A stretch of 64,000 nt of DNA, taken from NCBI GenBank assembly GCA_037577475.1, contig CM075184.1, positions 11,717,594-11,781,593 on the forward strand, given 5' to 3'. The position numbers and the translations under genes were made by a program. This DNA comes from Chaunax sp. Z400 (lineage: Eukaryota > Chordata > Actinopteri > Lophiiformes > Chaunacidae). Shown one piece after another: positions 9,969 to 22,960 of the stretch (positions are counted from its first letter, which is position 1; every line of letters starts with the position of its first letter). Below the pieces are notes generated by a model. That model did not search any database, was not told where the DNA came from, and was given only the letters and a program-made list of their open reading frames with translations.

Positions 9969-10022
9969 ACCTGCACCCACACATACACACACACACAAAC
10001 ACACACATATATATATATATAT
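9969..10022 (+). repeat. Compound (CA)n-(TA)n microsatellite
   Basis: Interrupted CA repeats with single variant bases pass directly into a TA run. No gene adjoins it. Confidence 0.9.
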
Positions 10023-11051
10023 AGCCCAATCCTGGGACAGAGCCAGCTCCTCTTGATACCTCACATTTCACACTTACATAATGTGGCTTATGGCGAGAGG
10101 CGCAATCCCAAACATTTTTCAAGCAAAGTGTGTGGGTCAGTCATATTCTTAGGCCTGTAGCTGCTGAGCTGATGGTGAAAACAGCCTGTATCATCCTGAG
10201 CCATGCAACAGATCTGAATGGTTCTGACTGCTCATACCATCTCGTTGTCACGTGCTCAGTGAGTCTTTGTAGTGCAGATTTAGACCATATGGTCGGGCCA
10301 TGTGACAAAGTGAGAGTTATTTATGGTTATTTCTCAAAAAGAACTCCATGCCTGTCAGAGGACATTAAGGAGAGGTGAAGAAAGGAAGAAAGTGAATGTG
10401 CAGTACACAATGTCAGACTAGGTTGTGTAATAATAGGAGGAACAGAGGAAAATTGAGTTGAGTTGATCAATAGAGAGCCAATCATTAGTGTTGCTCATCA
10501 GTTCATAATCTGAGTCTCTTATCTACTGAAGACACCAAACATTTGCCGGTTTTAACTTCTCCAGCGTAACATGAAGACTTCTGGGTCTTTTGGCCTGTTG
10601 GTCAAGTGAAATAGATATTTTGAAGATATCACTTTAAGTTATGAAGGCTGGTGATGGGCTGTTGTCAATATTTATGTTGCATATGGTCTAAACGATCGAC
10701 CATTTGTTTAGAAGTGACATATTTACAGTAATAATAATTCACAGCTCTAACAGCTACAGTATTATACTCTCATGGATGGACCCCTCATTGATAAATGGTG
10801 TGTATAATTCTCCCTGTAGTACACAGTAGGCTACAGGCAGCAGTGAGCCACGAAATTTAAGGTTTGTTGTAGAATGAACTGCATTGGTCACACAAAGATC
10901 CCAGGGGCCCTAGAAGCCTCTGGTTTTCTGTATGGCAATTTAATTTACACATTTGTTTGGGAATAAACAAGCACAATAAAAAACTAATTTTTTTAAAACC
11001 AAAATAACACTTTTTAGCTTATCTTAATACACTGTCAACATACATTATTAT
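10023..11051. other. Gene-free interval
   Basis: Two overlapping short open frames near 9.9-10.4 kb lack domain features and include the microsatellite. I see no gene, RNA or clear repeat. Confidence 0.5.
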
Positions 11052-11424
11052 TACATCTGCCATCGAGCGTTATAGGAGGTTATGTGATCAGTGTTGTTTG
11101 GTTTTTTGTTTGTTTGTGTGTGTGTTTGTAAGCAGGACAACTTGAAAAGTTTTGAATGGATTTAAATGAAATTTTGTAGAAAGGTGGATTTGACTTTGAT
11201 GCTTATCCAGACGATAAATATGGATCCAGGATTTTTTTTTTTTTATGGTGACGCCATGACCCGCCCTGCTCTACCTCTGATTGGTTTGGTATGGATAATT
11301 TTTATTATTAAGAAGGATATGATGATGATGTTACTCACGTAGTCAGAGTTCTTTCAGCGAGGGGCTATGTGAGAAATGTAAGCGCCATGCCAAGCCAATT
11401 GTAGATTTGCTTGGCAGAGGTATT
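11052..11424 (+). mobile_element. MITE copy 2 (same family as 1840-2069)
   Basis: The left end, TACATCTGCCATCGAG, is a decayed TACCTCTGCCAAG. The right end is TTGGCAGAGGTA. The interior shares GTTTGTAAGCAGGACAACTT and GAATGGATTTAAATGAAATT with copy 1. It is about 140 bp longer than copy 1, keeping a central segment with a T-run near 11231-11245. Non-coding. Confidence 0.65.
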
Positions 11425-12426
11425 TATTTAATCCTGGAGTGCAGAACTTTTATCCCCCCCCCCTCTGGTGGTGAGAGTAATTACACAAACATTGCTGACA
11501 TGCTAATGATGTAAGGCCAAAGGTGAGCTGAGCCCATCTTCTGAGGAATATTTTCTTCAAATCTTCCTCTAAAGGTTGATGTTCTTTCTTTTTCTTGGTT
11601 TTCTTGGTTGCTTGGTTATTCCTCCATAGCTGCTCCTAGTTGCTGTAGACTATTCCGTTACTACTGTTGGTTCCTACTTCAGCTCTGGCAAACTAATCAT
11701 TGCTGGTTGATGGAGAATACATCACTACCAGTGGGCCAACACGGGAAAGTCATCATAGACTCCTGTTTTAAAAAAAACACAGTTTACGGGAAAATACAGA
11801 AATATTTTAGTGGTGGTGTTGGACTTAAACAGCATTGTGTGAAATCAAGTAAGGGCTTATGTGTAACAGATGTTCATTTATTGAATATGTAAAAGAACAT
11901 CTCCAGCCTTAAAGAAGAACATTCTTGAAATAAATGATCTCTCTTAGAAAAGATATAGTACAAAGACACAGGACATGAGAGGATGAAAGGATATCATTAA
12001 TATTTCAACTAATATCACAAGCTAACAGTCTCGGATCCCAAGTTAGAAGGGCTATATGATCAGAAGCTGGTAAACGGCTCAGCTACTAAAGGCAGAGCAG
12101 CTCCAGAGCTAAAATGTCAGACAGCCAGACATTTCTAAACCATGTTGATTAAATGCAACAGGGTAGTGTTCAGGCTTTCCATCGTGGTTATCACACTGGC
12201 ATCCACTTTAACAAATGTTTCATGGAATTAGGCTGCTCACACCACACTGTCCACCTTTTATGTGACAGTCAACTTGTCTGGAACAACCAGTTCTGCATAA
12301 TGGAAGCTAAATTGTGCTGACCACAATTGGTCATTGTCACAGTTGACCCTGCTGACAAATGGTTTATTTAGCCGCTCAGCAAATGACTCCTAACCGCAGC
12401 CAAGACACACACACATCTTCTACATC
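11425..12426. other. Gene-free interval
   Basis: Contains a C9 tract at about 11454-11462 and short TTCTTGG repeats near 11590-11615. No supported gene. Confidence 0.5.
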
Positions 12427-12618
12427 TGTTAATACCTGTTCAGGGTCACAGCGATCTAGAGTCCATCAGTATGCTGGCTGAGAGGCAGGGAACACTCTGG
12501 ACAGGTTGCCAGATATTTGCAGAGCTAACATAATGACAGACACACATTTACAGTCATCTTCACTCCTTTGGGGGTATTTGTAGTTTCCAGTTCACCTGAC
12601 CTTCATGTCTTTGGACAG
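12427..12618 (-). repeat. L2/SINE-like repeat, inverted copy
   Basis: Read on the minus strand it carries the phrases CTGTCCAAAGACATGAAGGT, GTGTCTGTCATTATGTTAGC and ACCTGTCCAGAGTGTTCCC. These are decayed equivalents of the forward copies at 45747-46600 and 60402-60754. Head and tail are both eroded, so this is an old copy. Confidence 0.6.
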
Positions 12619-12984
12619 AAGCATTCATGCAGTGCAGTTACAGATGATACTTTATGGCACATGACAACCTTACAGAGTACAACCCCTGTACAGCTAAAAA
12701 GTAATCAATGCAGTCAACAACCGTGTGATGTTTCCAACCTTCATGAAGGTTATAATAAATATTTGTTGAAACTGTGGTGAAGAAATTAATTTTGCCCAAT
12801 TTATATCAACAGTAAATATTAGAAACTGTCACTGTAGCACAATACAATTAAACAGTGTCACAAACTACAGCTGGCAAAATGACCATAAAGCTGAATCAGT
12901 ATTCCAAAACAGTTCAAGCAAAAAATGAGGGTAGTCAAGAAGAACTAATCTCATTTATTTTATATAGAAATCCCAGTTCCTCCA

Positions 12985-13152
12985 GTCCACATGTCGAAGT
13001 ATCCTTGAGCAAGATACTGACCTCCAATTTGCCATAAGGGCTGCCCACTGCTCCTCAGGGATGGGTCAAATGCAGAGAGCAAATTTGGCTCCTCTACATT
13101 GTACTGTGTGTACTGTGTAACTGGATGTGACAAAAATAAAGCTGCTTCTTAA
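12985..13152 (+). repeat. SINE-like 3' module, copy 1
   Basis: It contains CTTGAGCAAGATACTGACCT, GCTGCCCACTGCTCCTCAGG and GATGGGTCAAATGCAGAG, and ends in an AATAAAGCTGCTTCTT tail. The same module recurs at 47861-47964 and, inverted, at 28431-28550. It is a widespread teleost interspersed family whose class I do not assign. The terminal AATAAA could serve as a polyadenylation signal if transcribed. Confidence 0.65.
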
Positions 13153-13767
13153 TAATAACTTGCTCTTCTCTAAAGTGTAAGGCAATTTTTAGACGGCCAC
13201 CTAAACAGTCATTCTAAACACATCTATGTTTTCATAAGCAGTGCATTGCCCCTTCTAAACATGCCTCTTCAGAATGGGCTGGGTACTTGGTCTGTGGTAT
13301 TGCTGGTTGCAGCTTCCTTATGAAAAAGTAATGGAGATTCTTCACATTAGACTACTAGGTAGACTACTATCAGAGGCACCTTCTGTGTATTAAAAAAGTA
13401 AACCGGACTTATGGTGCTGTATGTGGTCTTTTTGCTGTCTTGACAAAGTGCTCTGGTGTTTTCACTCCAAGTGCTCATGCAGACCAGTTGCACTGCTCTG
13501 ATAGGACATGTCCAGTTTGCAGAGCTCATAGAGCACCATGTCATTTCAGTCGGTGAATCGTTCAGGGTGAGGATTTTAGCTGCAGCTTGTTCTCTGGATG
13601 AATCATGCTGTAACCCATGGATGTGCGGTTTTTGACCATGGGCAGCCATCTTGGTGAGGCGTCGTTATCGTGATCGCCGACTTCACTTATGTCGATAAGT
13701 CCCAGGCCCGCTTTTGCACAGAGTGCTGTTCACCTGTCCACTCTAAATTTATTAATATTGACTATGT

Positions 13768-13920
13768 CACATGTCCGAATTGCACCAAATTTGCACACTG
13801 CACTTCCTTGGGTCCCCAGGAACTCACATGGCAAGTTTGAGGTAAATCAGATGCACAGATCTCAAGATAGGCAAATTATATTCATACATACATACATGCA
13901 TACAGACAGAGATTCCTCAC
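13768..13920 (+). repeat. Interspersed repeat fragment with CATA tail
   Basis: The phrases AATTGCACCAAATTTGCACA, GGTCCCCAGGAACTCACATG and GATCTCAAGATAGGCAAATT are familiar from a common fish repeat. A (CATA)n run and a CAGACAGAGATTCC end follow. Boundaries and class are uncertain. Confidence 0.45.
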
Positions 13921-14148
13921 ATATTTAGATGTGTTCATGTGCTCACACTAGAACATAGTATTAGAAGTGATGGAAAGTATTTTTATATTTTTTATTATGT
14001 TATATATTTTTATTTTTATGTAAAGGTGAAGACTGAAATGTAGTGGTAGGTTGTTATGTAACAATAGGGCATCATGGGCAGACTCAGAGTTTTATATTTA
14101 ACTTCTTAATGCAATTTTTAAATGTGTAAAGTCATACTACACCAAGAG

Positions 14149-14511
14149 AAGGTTTTTATCCCCCTACATAAAAATAATATATCAGTACATCCATCTGTTC
14201 TTGTCTGGACCATATCTCACAAACCATACTTCACCAAACCTTATACAAATATTAACTATAATAAGTAGTAGTGCCTTTTGATATTTTCAATTTTCTACAA
14301 ATTTCATTATTTGTTGTTTCCACGGAAACGTGACTTTTAAAGTGACTGAAGGGTGGTCATCTTGTCTGGAGCATATCTGTCAAACTATAGTTCTAGCTGT
14401 ACAAAACTTAACACATACATAAGCAGTTCTGCTTTTTAATATTGAGATTTTTCAAAAACCTTCCCAGGTGATTTTAAAGTGACTCTGAAGGTTGGTCATC
14501 TTCTCCATAGA
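14149..14511 (+). repeat. Diverged repeat with internal tandem units
   Basis: Related blocks occur at about 14198 (TTCTTGTCTGGACCATATCT), 14355 (GGTCATCTTGTCTGGAGCAT) and 14492 (GGTCATCTTCTCC). The last two share a preceding TTTTAAAGTGACT. Spacing is about 140-160 bp. This looks like an old repeat with two to three imperfect internal units; non-coding. Confidence 0.45.
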
Positions 14512-15980
14512 ATATAAAACTATATTCACTAGTCTGGCTCACCAAAGGAATAGAGGATATGTCATACTGATGCATTTGTTGTACAATCTTTTGCAGGGGT
14601 TGGGGGACATATGTCATCTTCAGACTCTTGTTTTTAGTCTGAAACCTTTGTTGCTTACATGTTAAGCCTGTTGCCAAATCGTCAAATGTGGCAGCTTAGT
14701 CAGTGGCCCTACTCTTGAAAGTGTAACATTTAGGTACCCTTCTACCCCCTCTGAGGCGTAGCAGAATAAAGAGAAAGAAGAGTCCATGACAGAAGAAGGT
14801 TACAGTGGTTGGCTGGGTCAGACAGAGGAGTTTAATTCAGGAAGTCTGCGTTTGACTTCTCTGTGAAACCAAAAGTCAAAGCTGATGTGTTTATGAGTTA
14901 CGTAATTATCACAGTTATTTTAGCCGTGACAGTGAAGCCTTGCAAATGCAAAACTGACGCTAGAACGCTAGAGGGGTAAATAAAGCTGTGCCTCATGGTT
15001 CGAAGCTTCGGGACACTGACCAATCTGCCGTATTTGAGGAGTTGGGAGTGAAAACATGTTGCAGTGTCTGCTAGCTCGCTGGTCCATTACCAATTTTCTT
15101 GCCTTGTCACCAGCTCTTGTTGATCACTGGATCAGTGTGAAACCCCTGGAAGGAATGTACAGTAACTTGCACGCTTGTGCGCTTGTGTGTGTCTCTTTGT
15201 TCGTACTGCATCCACATATCAAAAATTGTTCCACAGTGGTCAAAATGTCTGCAGGATACCACCACTCTCCACGGCAACCACTATTAAGTTGCCTCGCAAA
15301 CCCACTACGTCTGCTATGAATGAGTATTGCAACTTAATCCGGTCATGCAGGAGGCTGAACAACAGCTCATTACTCATTTCTGACATATTTTCCATGTTTT
15401 CTTCCACATGACTCCATGAGTGACACTCACAATGGTGATATTAACTGTTTTTGCCACTCAAAGGAGAGTGGTAACCACAGTGTCAAATAATATCAAGTGC
15501 TGTCCTTTAATACTCAATAGTACTGTGAAAGGTTTTCCTTTCTCTGCCAGTTTTTCCACTGATCCAGCCAGCAATGTTCTGATAAATGTAATGCAAAATC
15601 ATTAATCAAGCAAAATTAGACAGACTGGAACAACTTAATAATGTTTAACTTGTTTGTGAAAAATAATATGTATGTATTTCTTTAAGAAGACTGATTATAT
15701 TAAATAATCTACTCACAGATGTGCTGCCAGGCCTCAGTGATAAAAATCCTTTTATTGGAAGTAAACTAAAGCAACAAAAAAAACAAAAAAACAACAACAA
15801 CAAAAAACAGGGTGGACTTTCATGAGGGTGGGATTTCTCCCACGACTTGCCACTATATTAATCAGGCCTGATAAAGGGCTGTCAGTAAACTGTGGCGATA
15901 ACACACACTACAGATGATCCCAGCTGTTGTCACCATGTATTTACAATAATTGAAGCTAACTCGAATTAAGTTCCTGTGAA
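14512..15980. other. Gene-free interval
   Basis: Short open frames at 15056-15605 have no recognisable domains. An A-rich (CAA)n stretch lies at about 15773-15809. No supported gene. Confidence 0.5.
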
Positions 15981-16222
15981 ATCATCAGAATCAGAAATCA
16001 GAAAAGTTTTTATCAAGTATGTGTGCACATACAAGGTGTTCAGGTGCTCACACAAACGTTAACATAAAGCTGAAGTGTAGATATAAAGTACAAATTGAGG
16101 TAGGAAACATCTTCAGTATACAAGAAACATGCACTATACAGAACAGTGCAAATGTTTTCTTTATAATAAAGCAATGTGCAGTTGTGTGAGGATGTGCATG
16201 GAGCATGTGCAAAACATCATTA
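15981..16222 (+). repeat. TCAGAA-headed interspersed repeat
   Basis: Begins ATCATCAGAATCAGAAATCA and continues AAGTATGTGTGCACATACAA, then a block of short A-rich phrases ending with GTGCAATGTG-like repeats. This resembles the common fish repeat that opens with tandem AATCAGA units. Class is not assigned; non-coding. Confidence 0.5.
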
Positions 16223-16927
16223 ACAGATAGCTCAAATAGGGCAGGATTGAATCATCAATTTCATCTTAAGAAGGTTGGTGACTGATTATTGATGAGTCAG
16301 GCGGTGACCAGTGAGTTAAAGAAAACAGGCTTTTAACCAGGTGAGAAAGCTTGACCAGCATTTTTTGGTAAGGGTACAGTAATGTCAGACTGGTAACCAG
16401 TCACTAAACCCCTCCCCTTGAGCAAATATTATCCAATCATAGCTTAGTAACAATTTTCAAGGTAATTTTCAGGCCTGTCAAGACTTGGATTTTAAGAGTG
16501 TCTAAAGCCTGTCCAAAACCGAAACCAGCATTCTATAAATCAGTTAAAAATGTCTGTTTGTATGTTTTAACATAAGTTGCATTCGTTTGCTTGCCTCACT
16601 CACATTAGTAATGTAGCCAAACATATTTCCAGAACCCATCATTAACTGAGTATATTACAGACTACATAAAACAACTTGATCAAGAGTAACACAACAGCTC
16701 TGTAGTACTCTGTACTCTGCCATTAAACTGTATAACACATCCTTGTCACAGTCATAACCCATCAACCATCATCACTCAACATTTTTGCTCGTGCACCACA
16801 TTATAGCTTTTGTATATTTTTCTGCTTCCTGTTTATAATTACATAGAGCTAGTATAGCTATTTATAGCAACACTGGGTCACTTTAACCTACTCACAAAAT
16901 TTTTACTGCCCGACTTTTGTACTTTTG
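16223..16927. other. Gene-free interval
   Basis: AT-rich unique-looking sequence with no ORF, RNA or repeat that I can support. Confidence 0.45.
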
Positions 16928-17148
16928 CTATGTTATCTCATCTCATCTCATCTTATTCTCATCTCATTTTATCTCATCTTATTCTCATCTCATCTTATCT
17001 CATCTTATTCTCATCTCATTTGATCTCATCTTATTCTCATCTTATTCTCATCTCATCTTATTCTCATCTTATTCTCATCTCATCTTATCTCATCTTATTC
17101 TCATCTCATCTTATCTCATCTTATTCTCATCTCATCTCATTTGGTCTT
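16928..17148 (+). repeat. TCTCA/TCTTA pentamer-based satellite tract
   Basis: About 220 bp made almost only of TCTCA, TCTTA and TTCTCA words, arranged in larger blocks such as TCATCTTATTCTCATCTC. The + strand is nearly pure pyrimidine plus A, and contains almost no G. It produces open frames rich in Ser/His/Leu/Ile that are repeat artefacts. Confidence 0.9.
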
Positions 17149-20100
17149 ATATCTAGGCAGTTAAACCCTAAACCCCTTTCTCCTGTAACATGTAAAAGTG
17201 AAACAACATATTTGAAAATACGAACACTAGGACTAGGACTGCTGTATGACAAGAAAAATGTTTTCTGTCTTCAGCTGGTTACCAGTCAATTTGACAACTT
17301 GCCCTCTCACTGACCAATTAACTGCTCCATTGTAACACCTTACTTGGTCCAGGCCATCATGTGAAAAAAAAGAACTGCTTGTAACCACGTATTTTCCACG
17401 TTAAAATATTTTTACAGCTCAGTCTAACGACAGCAGTTAATGAGGCTCTCTTGGGATTACAGCCCCAGTGTAAGTTTAAACCAGCCCCACCGTTTCCACG
17501 TAGCACTTACATAAGGTCTCTATTCAACGATAGCAACCTGATTCTTTGCACCCTCCCCTGTATCCCCTCTTTCCAACTGGCTGCATTAATCTCACTGTAT
17601 CACAGGCTTTATTATGTTACTTCATTCTAGACGCGTAGATTGCATTGCTAATTACACGAGCCTTTGTGCTGGATTTCTCCACCCACAGTGAAATCACCTG
17701 CTTTTGCATTCATATGGTATTGCCTTACTTTTATTAAAAAAAAAAAACTCAACAGCTGCTCCATGTTATGAATTTAAAAGAGATGCTGATTTTGCTTGAT
17801 GGGTTTTGAAATCATGTAAAATAAATAAAATACAAAATCAATATCGACAATATAATAAAGAATACTGCTTTCTCCGTTTAATTGCATTGTATACAAAGGT
17901 AGGGCTATAAGTGGTCCAAATGTTGATTAAGTTTGCTGTCACACACAGACAATCTGGGGCACCAGAGGATTACAGATTTGTTATGGCATTGGGAAAGGTA
18001 AGCATTTCAAAGATTTGTCCTATCAAGTTTAGACCCTTCATTTTCCAGAGTGCTACCTAAAACCCCACAGCGCTGCAGCTTTCTATGAACAAGGCTGAGA
18101 TTTGATTAAATGGAGCAGCTGCTCAACCATAAAAAAGTTTTCTCTGCCGCTCCTGGTGAAGATGAGCTGGTGAGCAGAGGATTGCCGTCCCTCTGGTCCT
18201 GCAAACTTTTGAGGAGCCGCAGATGCTGCTGATCACGCTGTGGAAATCAAGGAACACACTCGCGTCAGTATGTGTCTGGAAAATCACCGGAGACTTGATA
18301 GCCATTCATGCATTTGGGAGTTGTCTATTATCTAATCTAAGGATTTAACTCTAAAGACTTAACTCTACAACTTTTTTGAGATTCTGGGTTGAGTTCGAAT
18401 GTTCTGAGTGTAAGTATGTTCTGGACAAGGATAAGCTTTTGTTATTTAATTGTGGTCTGAGTGCTTCAAGATGTATGGTGTAATTAATTGTACATTTTTA
18501 TTTACTTTTACCCAAACCTTACCTATATCTGACTTATAGAGCCAGGAGGAGAATTTCCTCTCCCACAGCCAAGATGGGTCAAAGCCTGTCTTCCTGTGCT
18601 TGTCAGTGGGTTTAACTGTGTCAGTGCTCGGGGCAGGGTACTGGTACCAGATTCAGGTTGGGTAGCGGCAGGTTGGCTGGAGGCAGGTGGTGTAGTGGCA
18701 TGTTTGATATTTTGGCCTGGTTTGCACTTTGGGGTTGACCTTTGTCGACGCATCTTTGGTTTTGGGGAAGTTTTTATTGCATGTAACGTATCGACTTCAT
18801 CCTCAACTCGGGTTACTGTCACTCAACCTGTCTCCTCTACTTTGTTCTGTGTGTCTGTGTGTGAAGCTGGATAAGCCACGCCGTCAGTCGGAACACCAGA
18901 CCAGAGCAGAGGAGAGTCGAGTCATTGATCAGAACAGTGAAAAACATAAAAGATGCTAATGCTCTGCTGAAATGAAACGAGTACACATATAAATTACTTA
19001 AATTTGCAGGTATGCATTATGCATTATGTCACCACGAAATGTTAAATTATCAAAAGAAAGTTTGTTAAACAGAAGTTATCTAAATTGTCTTAAGGTGTCT
19101 TTTGGTCCAGTTCATTAAATTCGACCCATTGAAAGAATTGTTGACCTTAGACATTGCAGCAAGCAGCTGGGTTTGACGATATTGAACAAATATGAAAAAA
19201 CAAAGAGGCCCAGAACAAAAAGCAAAGTTTAATTAGTTTTAGATGCTTTGACTGTGATACAAACAGACTTTTGTCCAAGTCTGCAAAAAAAAAAAAACGT
19301 GGTTTCATTGTCGACCAAAATTCTAAATAACCATAAGCACTACACAAGGTCATACTTAGCTGCTCATCAGGATTATTTCATGTATATATATATATACAGT
19401 ATATATATATAGTGTTAAAATGCACGACATGAAAGGAACTAATGGGTTTAGGCATGAAATTGTACACAAACAAACTCATTTTGTTTAGAAAGATGCAGTC
19501 ATATCCTGTTCCTGCTTATGTAATGTTGCATAAGGCCCATTAGAGTCGTATCAGTTTGTGTTATCAAAGCTGAAATAACTGTAGTGTACAACTTTATGTG
19601 TATGAGTTACAATGGTGAGTTATTTTTATTTCAACATTTGAAAAGAAAATGTTATTTTTCTTTTCTAAATCCTCAACAGTTAACAGCATGTCTCTATTTA
19701 CCTAAAGGTTTGATACATTATTGACTTTATTTGATTTTAGTCATTGTCGTCATAATCTCTCTTTGGATCAGTGGTGGTCACAATAGCAATTAAATGCAGA
19801 GAGTGTGCTGTTAAAATACCTGAAGCTATTATTATGTATTAGAGAACAGAGAAATTCTCCTTTTCCTAAGCACCAAGGACGCCTGTAGGACAAACCAGAC
19901 CCGATTACATTGTTTTACACTAATATACTGTCATTGTCTACATATGTGCACATACATGAAATTCAACTGTAACCCTGACAACCACAGCCAGCCTAGTCTA
20001 TGTTACTCCCAACAATCCCTCTATATCCTCCATCATTTTCTGCAAACCTTGTTTTTTTTTCTTTCTTCTAATCATTCCTGGTCTTTCAGATTTAAGAAGC

Positions 20101-21147
20101 TTGACAAAATGTTTTAATGATTGCCATCGTCCACATTTTGATAGCACTGTCAGAAAGCAGCATATCACCATTATCTAACAGACACTGCATGAATATCATA
20201 TATAACTCACTTGGGGTGCTGTTTAACAGGAACATTTTGGTTTGATTTCAGATCAAATCAGAGAATTATTCAGTGTAATGTACAACTGAATACTCTTATA
20301 CAAATGTTTGTTCCACTAGTTCTTGACAAACATTAATGTTAAATGCTGATAGGTAGTAGCTGGTTATATAAGTGCCACGTATGCAGTCAACATCTATTAC
20401 AGTCAGACCGCTTCAAGTTTCACCCCATGGTCAGTCTAGGCTGGTGCGGACATGGAAAACACAAATCCTCGCTGAGGCTGGATCAGGGAGCGTCTCCTCC
20501 AGTATCGATCTCCGTTATGTAAACTTGAGTCCGGCTCAACATTAAAGCTACCTCGGCTTTTGTCCTGCCTGAGCAGAGATTGTACGTGTTGGAAAATGGC
20601 TGCCATGACCAGACCTCTACAGACCTCGTCTCCCACTCATCCTCTCTGCTCTCCTGCTTTGGAGTGACTAGATGCTTTTATGTGGAGTGACTAATGCTAG
20701 CTCCAAAGGGCCTGGGGTGTATCTCACTGTGTGTATGTGTGCATGTGTGTGTGTGTGCACGCGAATGCTGTATGCAACCAATCAGCACGCTATGGCGAGG
20801 CTCACTTCCATGAATATGAGTCAGTTTCATGGTCTGCAAAGATTGAGATCCCCCCCACATACACACACAGTTCATCTCCATCCATGCAAATGGTTTGATT
20901 TGTATTTGTGAAGAGCTACTGTATACCATGACACTGTAAAGCCAATTCACATGCATGTAAGAAAGCAAGGATGGCAGTGCAAGACTGATGACTGTAGTCA
21001 CAAACAGTGACTTTCATTGTTTCATTTCATTGTTTGCCTTTTTTTGAGCGAGTCGGTAAATAATGTTGTTTGTATGTCCAGTTCAAAAGGAATAGAATAG
21101 AATAAATCAAAACATACCTCAATGTTAAAAACTGAACTTCATATTTT
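17149..21147. other. Gene-free interval
   Basis: No gene is supported. The part at 17560-17720 is low in simple repeats and might be conserved non-coding DNA. Open frames at 18523-18959 overlap on both strands without domain features. An AT palindrome lies at 19382-19411 and CA/GT tracts near 20730-20760 and 20860. Confidence 0.45.
19382..19411. repeat. AT-rich palindromic microsatellite
   Basis: Two TA runs are joined through ATACAGTAT, making an almost self-complementary block of about 30 bp. This is a slippage-prone tract, not evidence of function. Confidence 0.7.
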
Positions 21148-21174
21148 TACCTCTGCAAAGGAGGTCATGTTTTC
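21148..21174 (+). mobile_element. MITE left-end fragment (copy 3)
   Basis: TACCTCTGCAAAGGAGG followed by TCATGTTTTC matches the left terminus of the family at 1840 and 11052. The interior and right end are not visible, so this is a solo end or badly eroded copy. Confidence 0.45.
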
Positions 21175-22749
21175 AGGTCAGTATGGATTACAGATTACAG
21201 GATTACAGAAACTGGCAGGTTGTTATATGAAGCATTCTATTATACTAACATCAAGGTATCTCAAAATCTCTTGTTTATGTGTCTGATACAGATTGAAAGT
21301 TCACTTTGGCCGCCACGTTAGGTCAGATAACTTCTCCCTGCGAGACCTGCGTGATTCCCCAAATGTATCCGTCTGTGGCACATCGCAGCCTCCCCCACTT
21401 CCCTGTTTGATTACAGTCCTACACACAACACACATCCTCCCACTGGCTTCCACACTTTCTGTTTTCCTTTTGATTTCATTTACAGCAGTAGGTTGGTTTT
21501 CATTTATTTATGCCCTCTTACCTCTCATTCCGATAATGTGTTGTTGCGCCTCTCTGCTCCTTGTCTCTCCCTGCTGATCCGGTCCTCTAATTAGATTGAT
21601 GGCCTCCTCTGAGGTCAGAAATGTGGCTAATTTTTATTTTGTATATGTAAAATAAACACCTCTGGATTAAGTCTAGTTGGCATTGCATTAGCCTGTTTAA
21701 CCAGGCTTCTGTAACCTGTCATTTTTAAATGTGTTTCCAGCTAGTTTTAGGTGACACTTAAAATAGTATGATTAAGTTATAAAAAAAAGTAGCATAAACA
21801 ATTATCTTCAGATGCTTAAATCATAAATAACTTAACTTTCATTTTGTTTATTTGGTTAATCTTTCATGAATTTGACATCTGGTATTGATAAGGCAGGATG
21901 CCAATGCAGAACTGCCAGGCCTCTTCTGAAGAGTAATGTTTTTATATATTTAGTAGTTGATTTTGTAAATTGGATGTGGAAATAATTCTGCCAGTGGGCA
22001 GGTGTTACCAGTTTTGACTTTGCTCATACCTCTGAGGCTGAAAAACATCTTTTATGTTCATGCGACTTTGCAGTTTGATTTTCCTTGGGCCAGGTCCACG
22101 CTTCTATTTTGGAAGGCTTACAGTGACGTCTGTTGGACTATGCAGAGAAACCACAACGTCCTCTTTTAGGATTTTTGTTTTACTCCTCAGGTCACTGACA
22201 GTAAATCCTTTCACCCTTCAGCAAACTCTTGGTTTTATGCAGTCATGGTTTTCATGACTCTGCAGTTGGCATATTTAAATTACCACAGCACTGATGGAAT
22301 ATTCCATTTAATTTTTACTGTTAACTAATGGCTGATTTTTCCTGCAGCCACAGTCTATCTGTGTGGGCCATACATCTGCTGCACACACTCAAAATGAAGC
22401 ATCAACATAAAACTGGCTGGAAAAGACCAAAAAGTGGATTGTTTGGCTTAAATGTTTTATAGCTGACATAGTAATCACACAGAATATTAAAGGTTAAGAT
22501 TTTATTTCATTCATCCTTGTTTTTATTTCATCTCAGGACAGCCTGAATATTATCCCCTTTAACTGTACAAGGTGTGAGGCACCTTCTTAAAGCCTTTTAA
22601 ACTGTGACAATTAAATAAATTTGTCATCAGTGTAGATAATATCATGCTTTCAATTTATTCTCTTCTTTACTGTTGCTGTTGATGAATAATCTTAAATGTT
22701 TTACCTGGCTGTATTTATGATTGGGTGAATGCATGAATTAAATAAAGTT
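21175..22749. other. Gene-free interval
   Basis: No supported gene. Open frames near 21293-21577 and 22054-22257 have no family features. Confidence 0.5.
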
Positions 22750-22960
22750 AAGACACAAACAAACAAACAACCATACAAAGAAAGAAAGAATGAATGAAAC
22801 AACCAAAAAAATATACAAAGACAGAAAGAAAGAAAGAAAAAAAAAGAAAGAGGGAAGTGGCGAATGAAAGAAGGAAGGTTAAAATGAATGAATAGACAAG
22901 ATTAAGAATGAATGAGTGAATGAATAAATGAGACGGTCAAAGACTGAATGATTCAAACAG
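22750..22960 (+). repeat. Purine-rich imperfect tetranucleotide tract
   Basis: CAAA, GAAA, GAAG and GAAT words follow one another for about 200 bp with very few pyrimidines on the + strand, starting with ACAAACAAACAAAC and AAAGAAAGAAAGAA. It looks like a decayed compound microsatellite. Confidence 0.8.

Noticed and set aside
18523..18960. Possible retroelement or gene remnant, overlapping open frames on both strands
   Set aside because: No gag/pol motif, tRNA primer site or LTR could be identified.
20430..20640. Minus-strand open frame with a low-repeat, promoter-like look
   Set aside because: No domain, start context or signal beyond moderate GC content.
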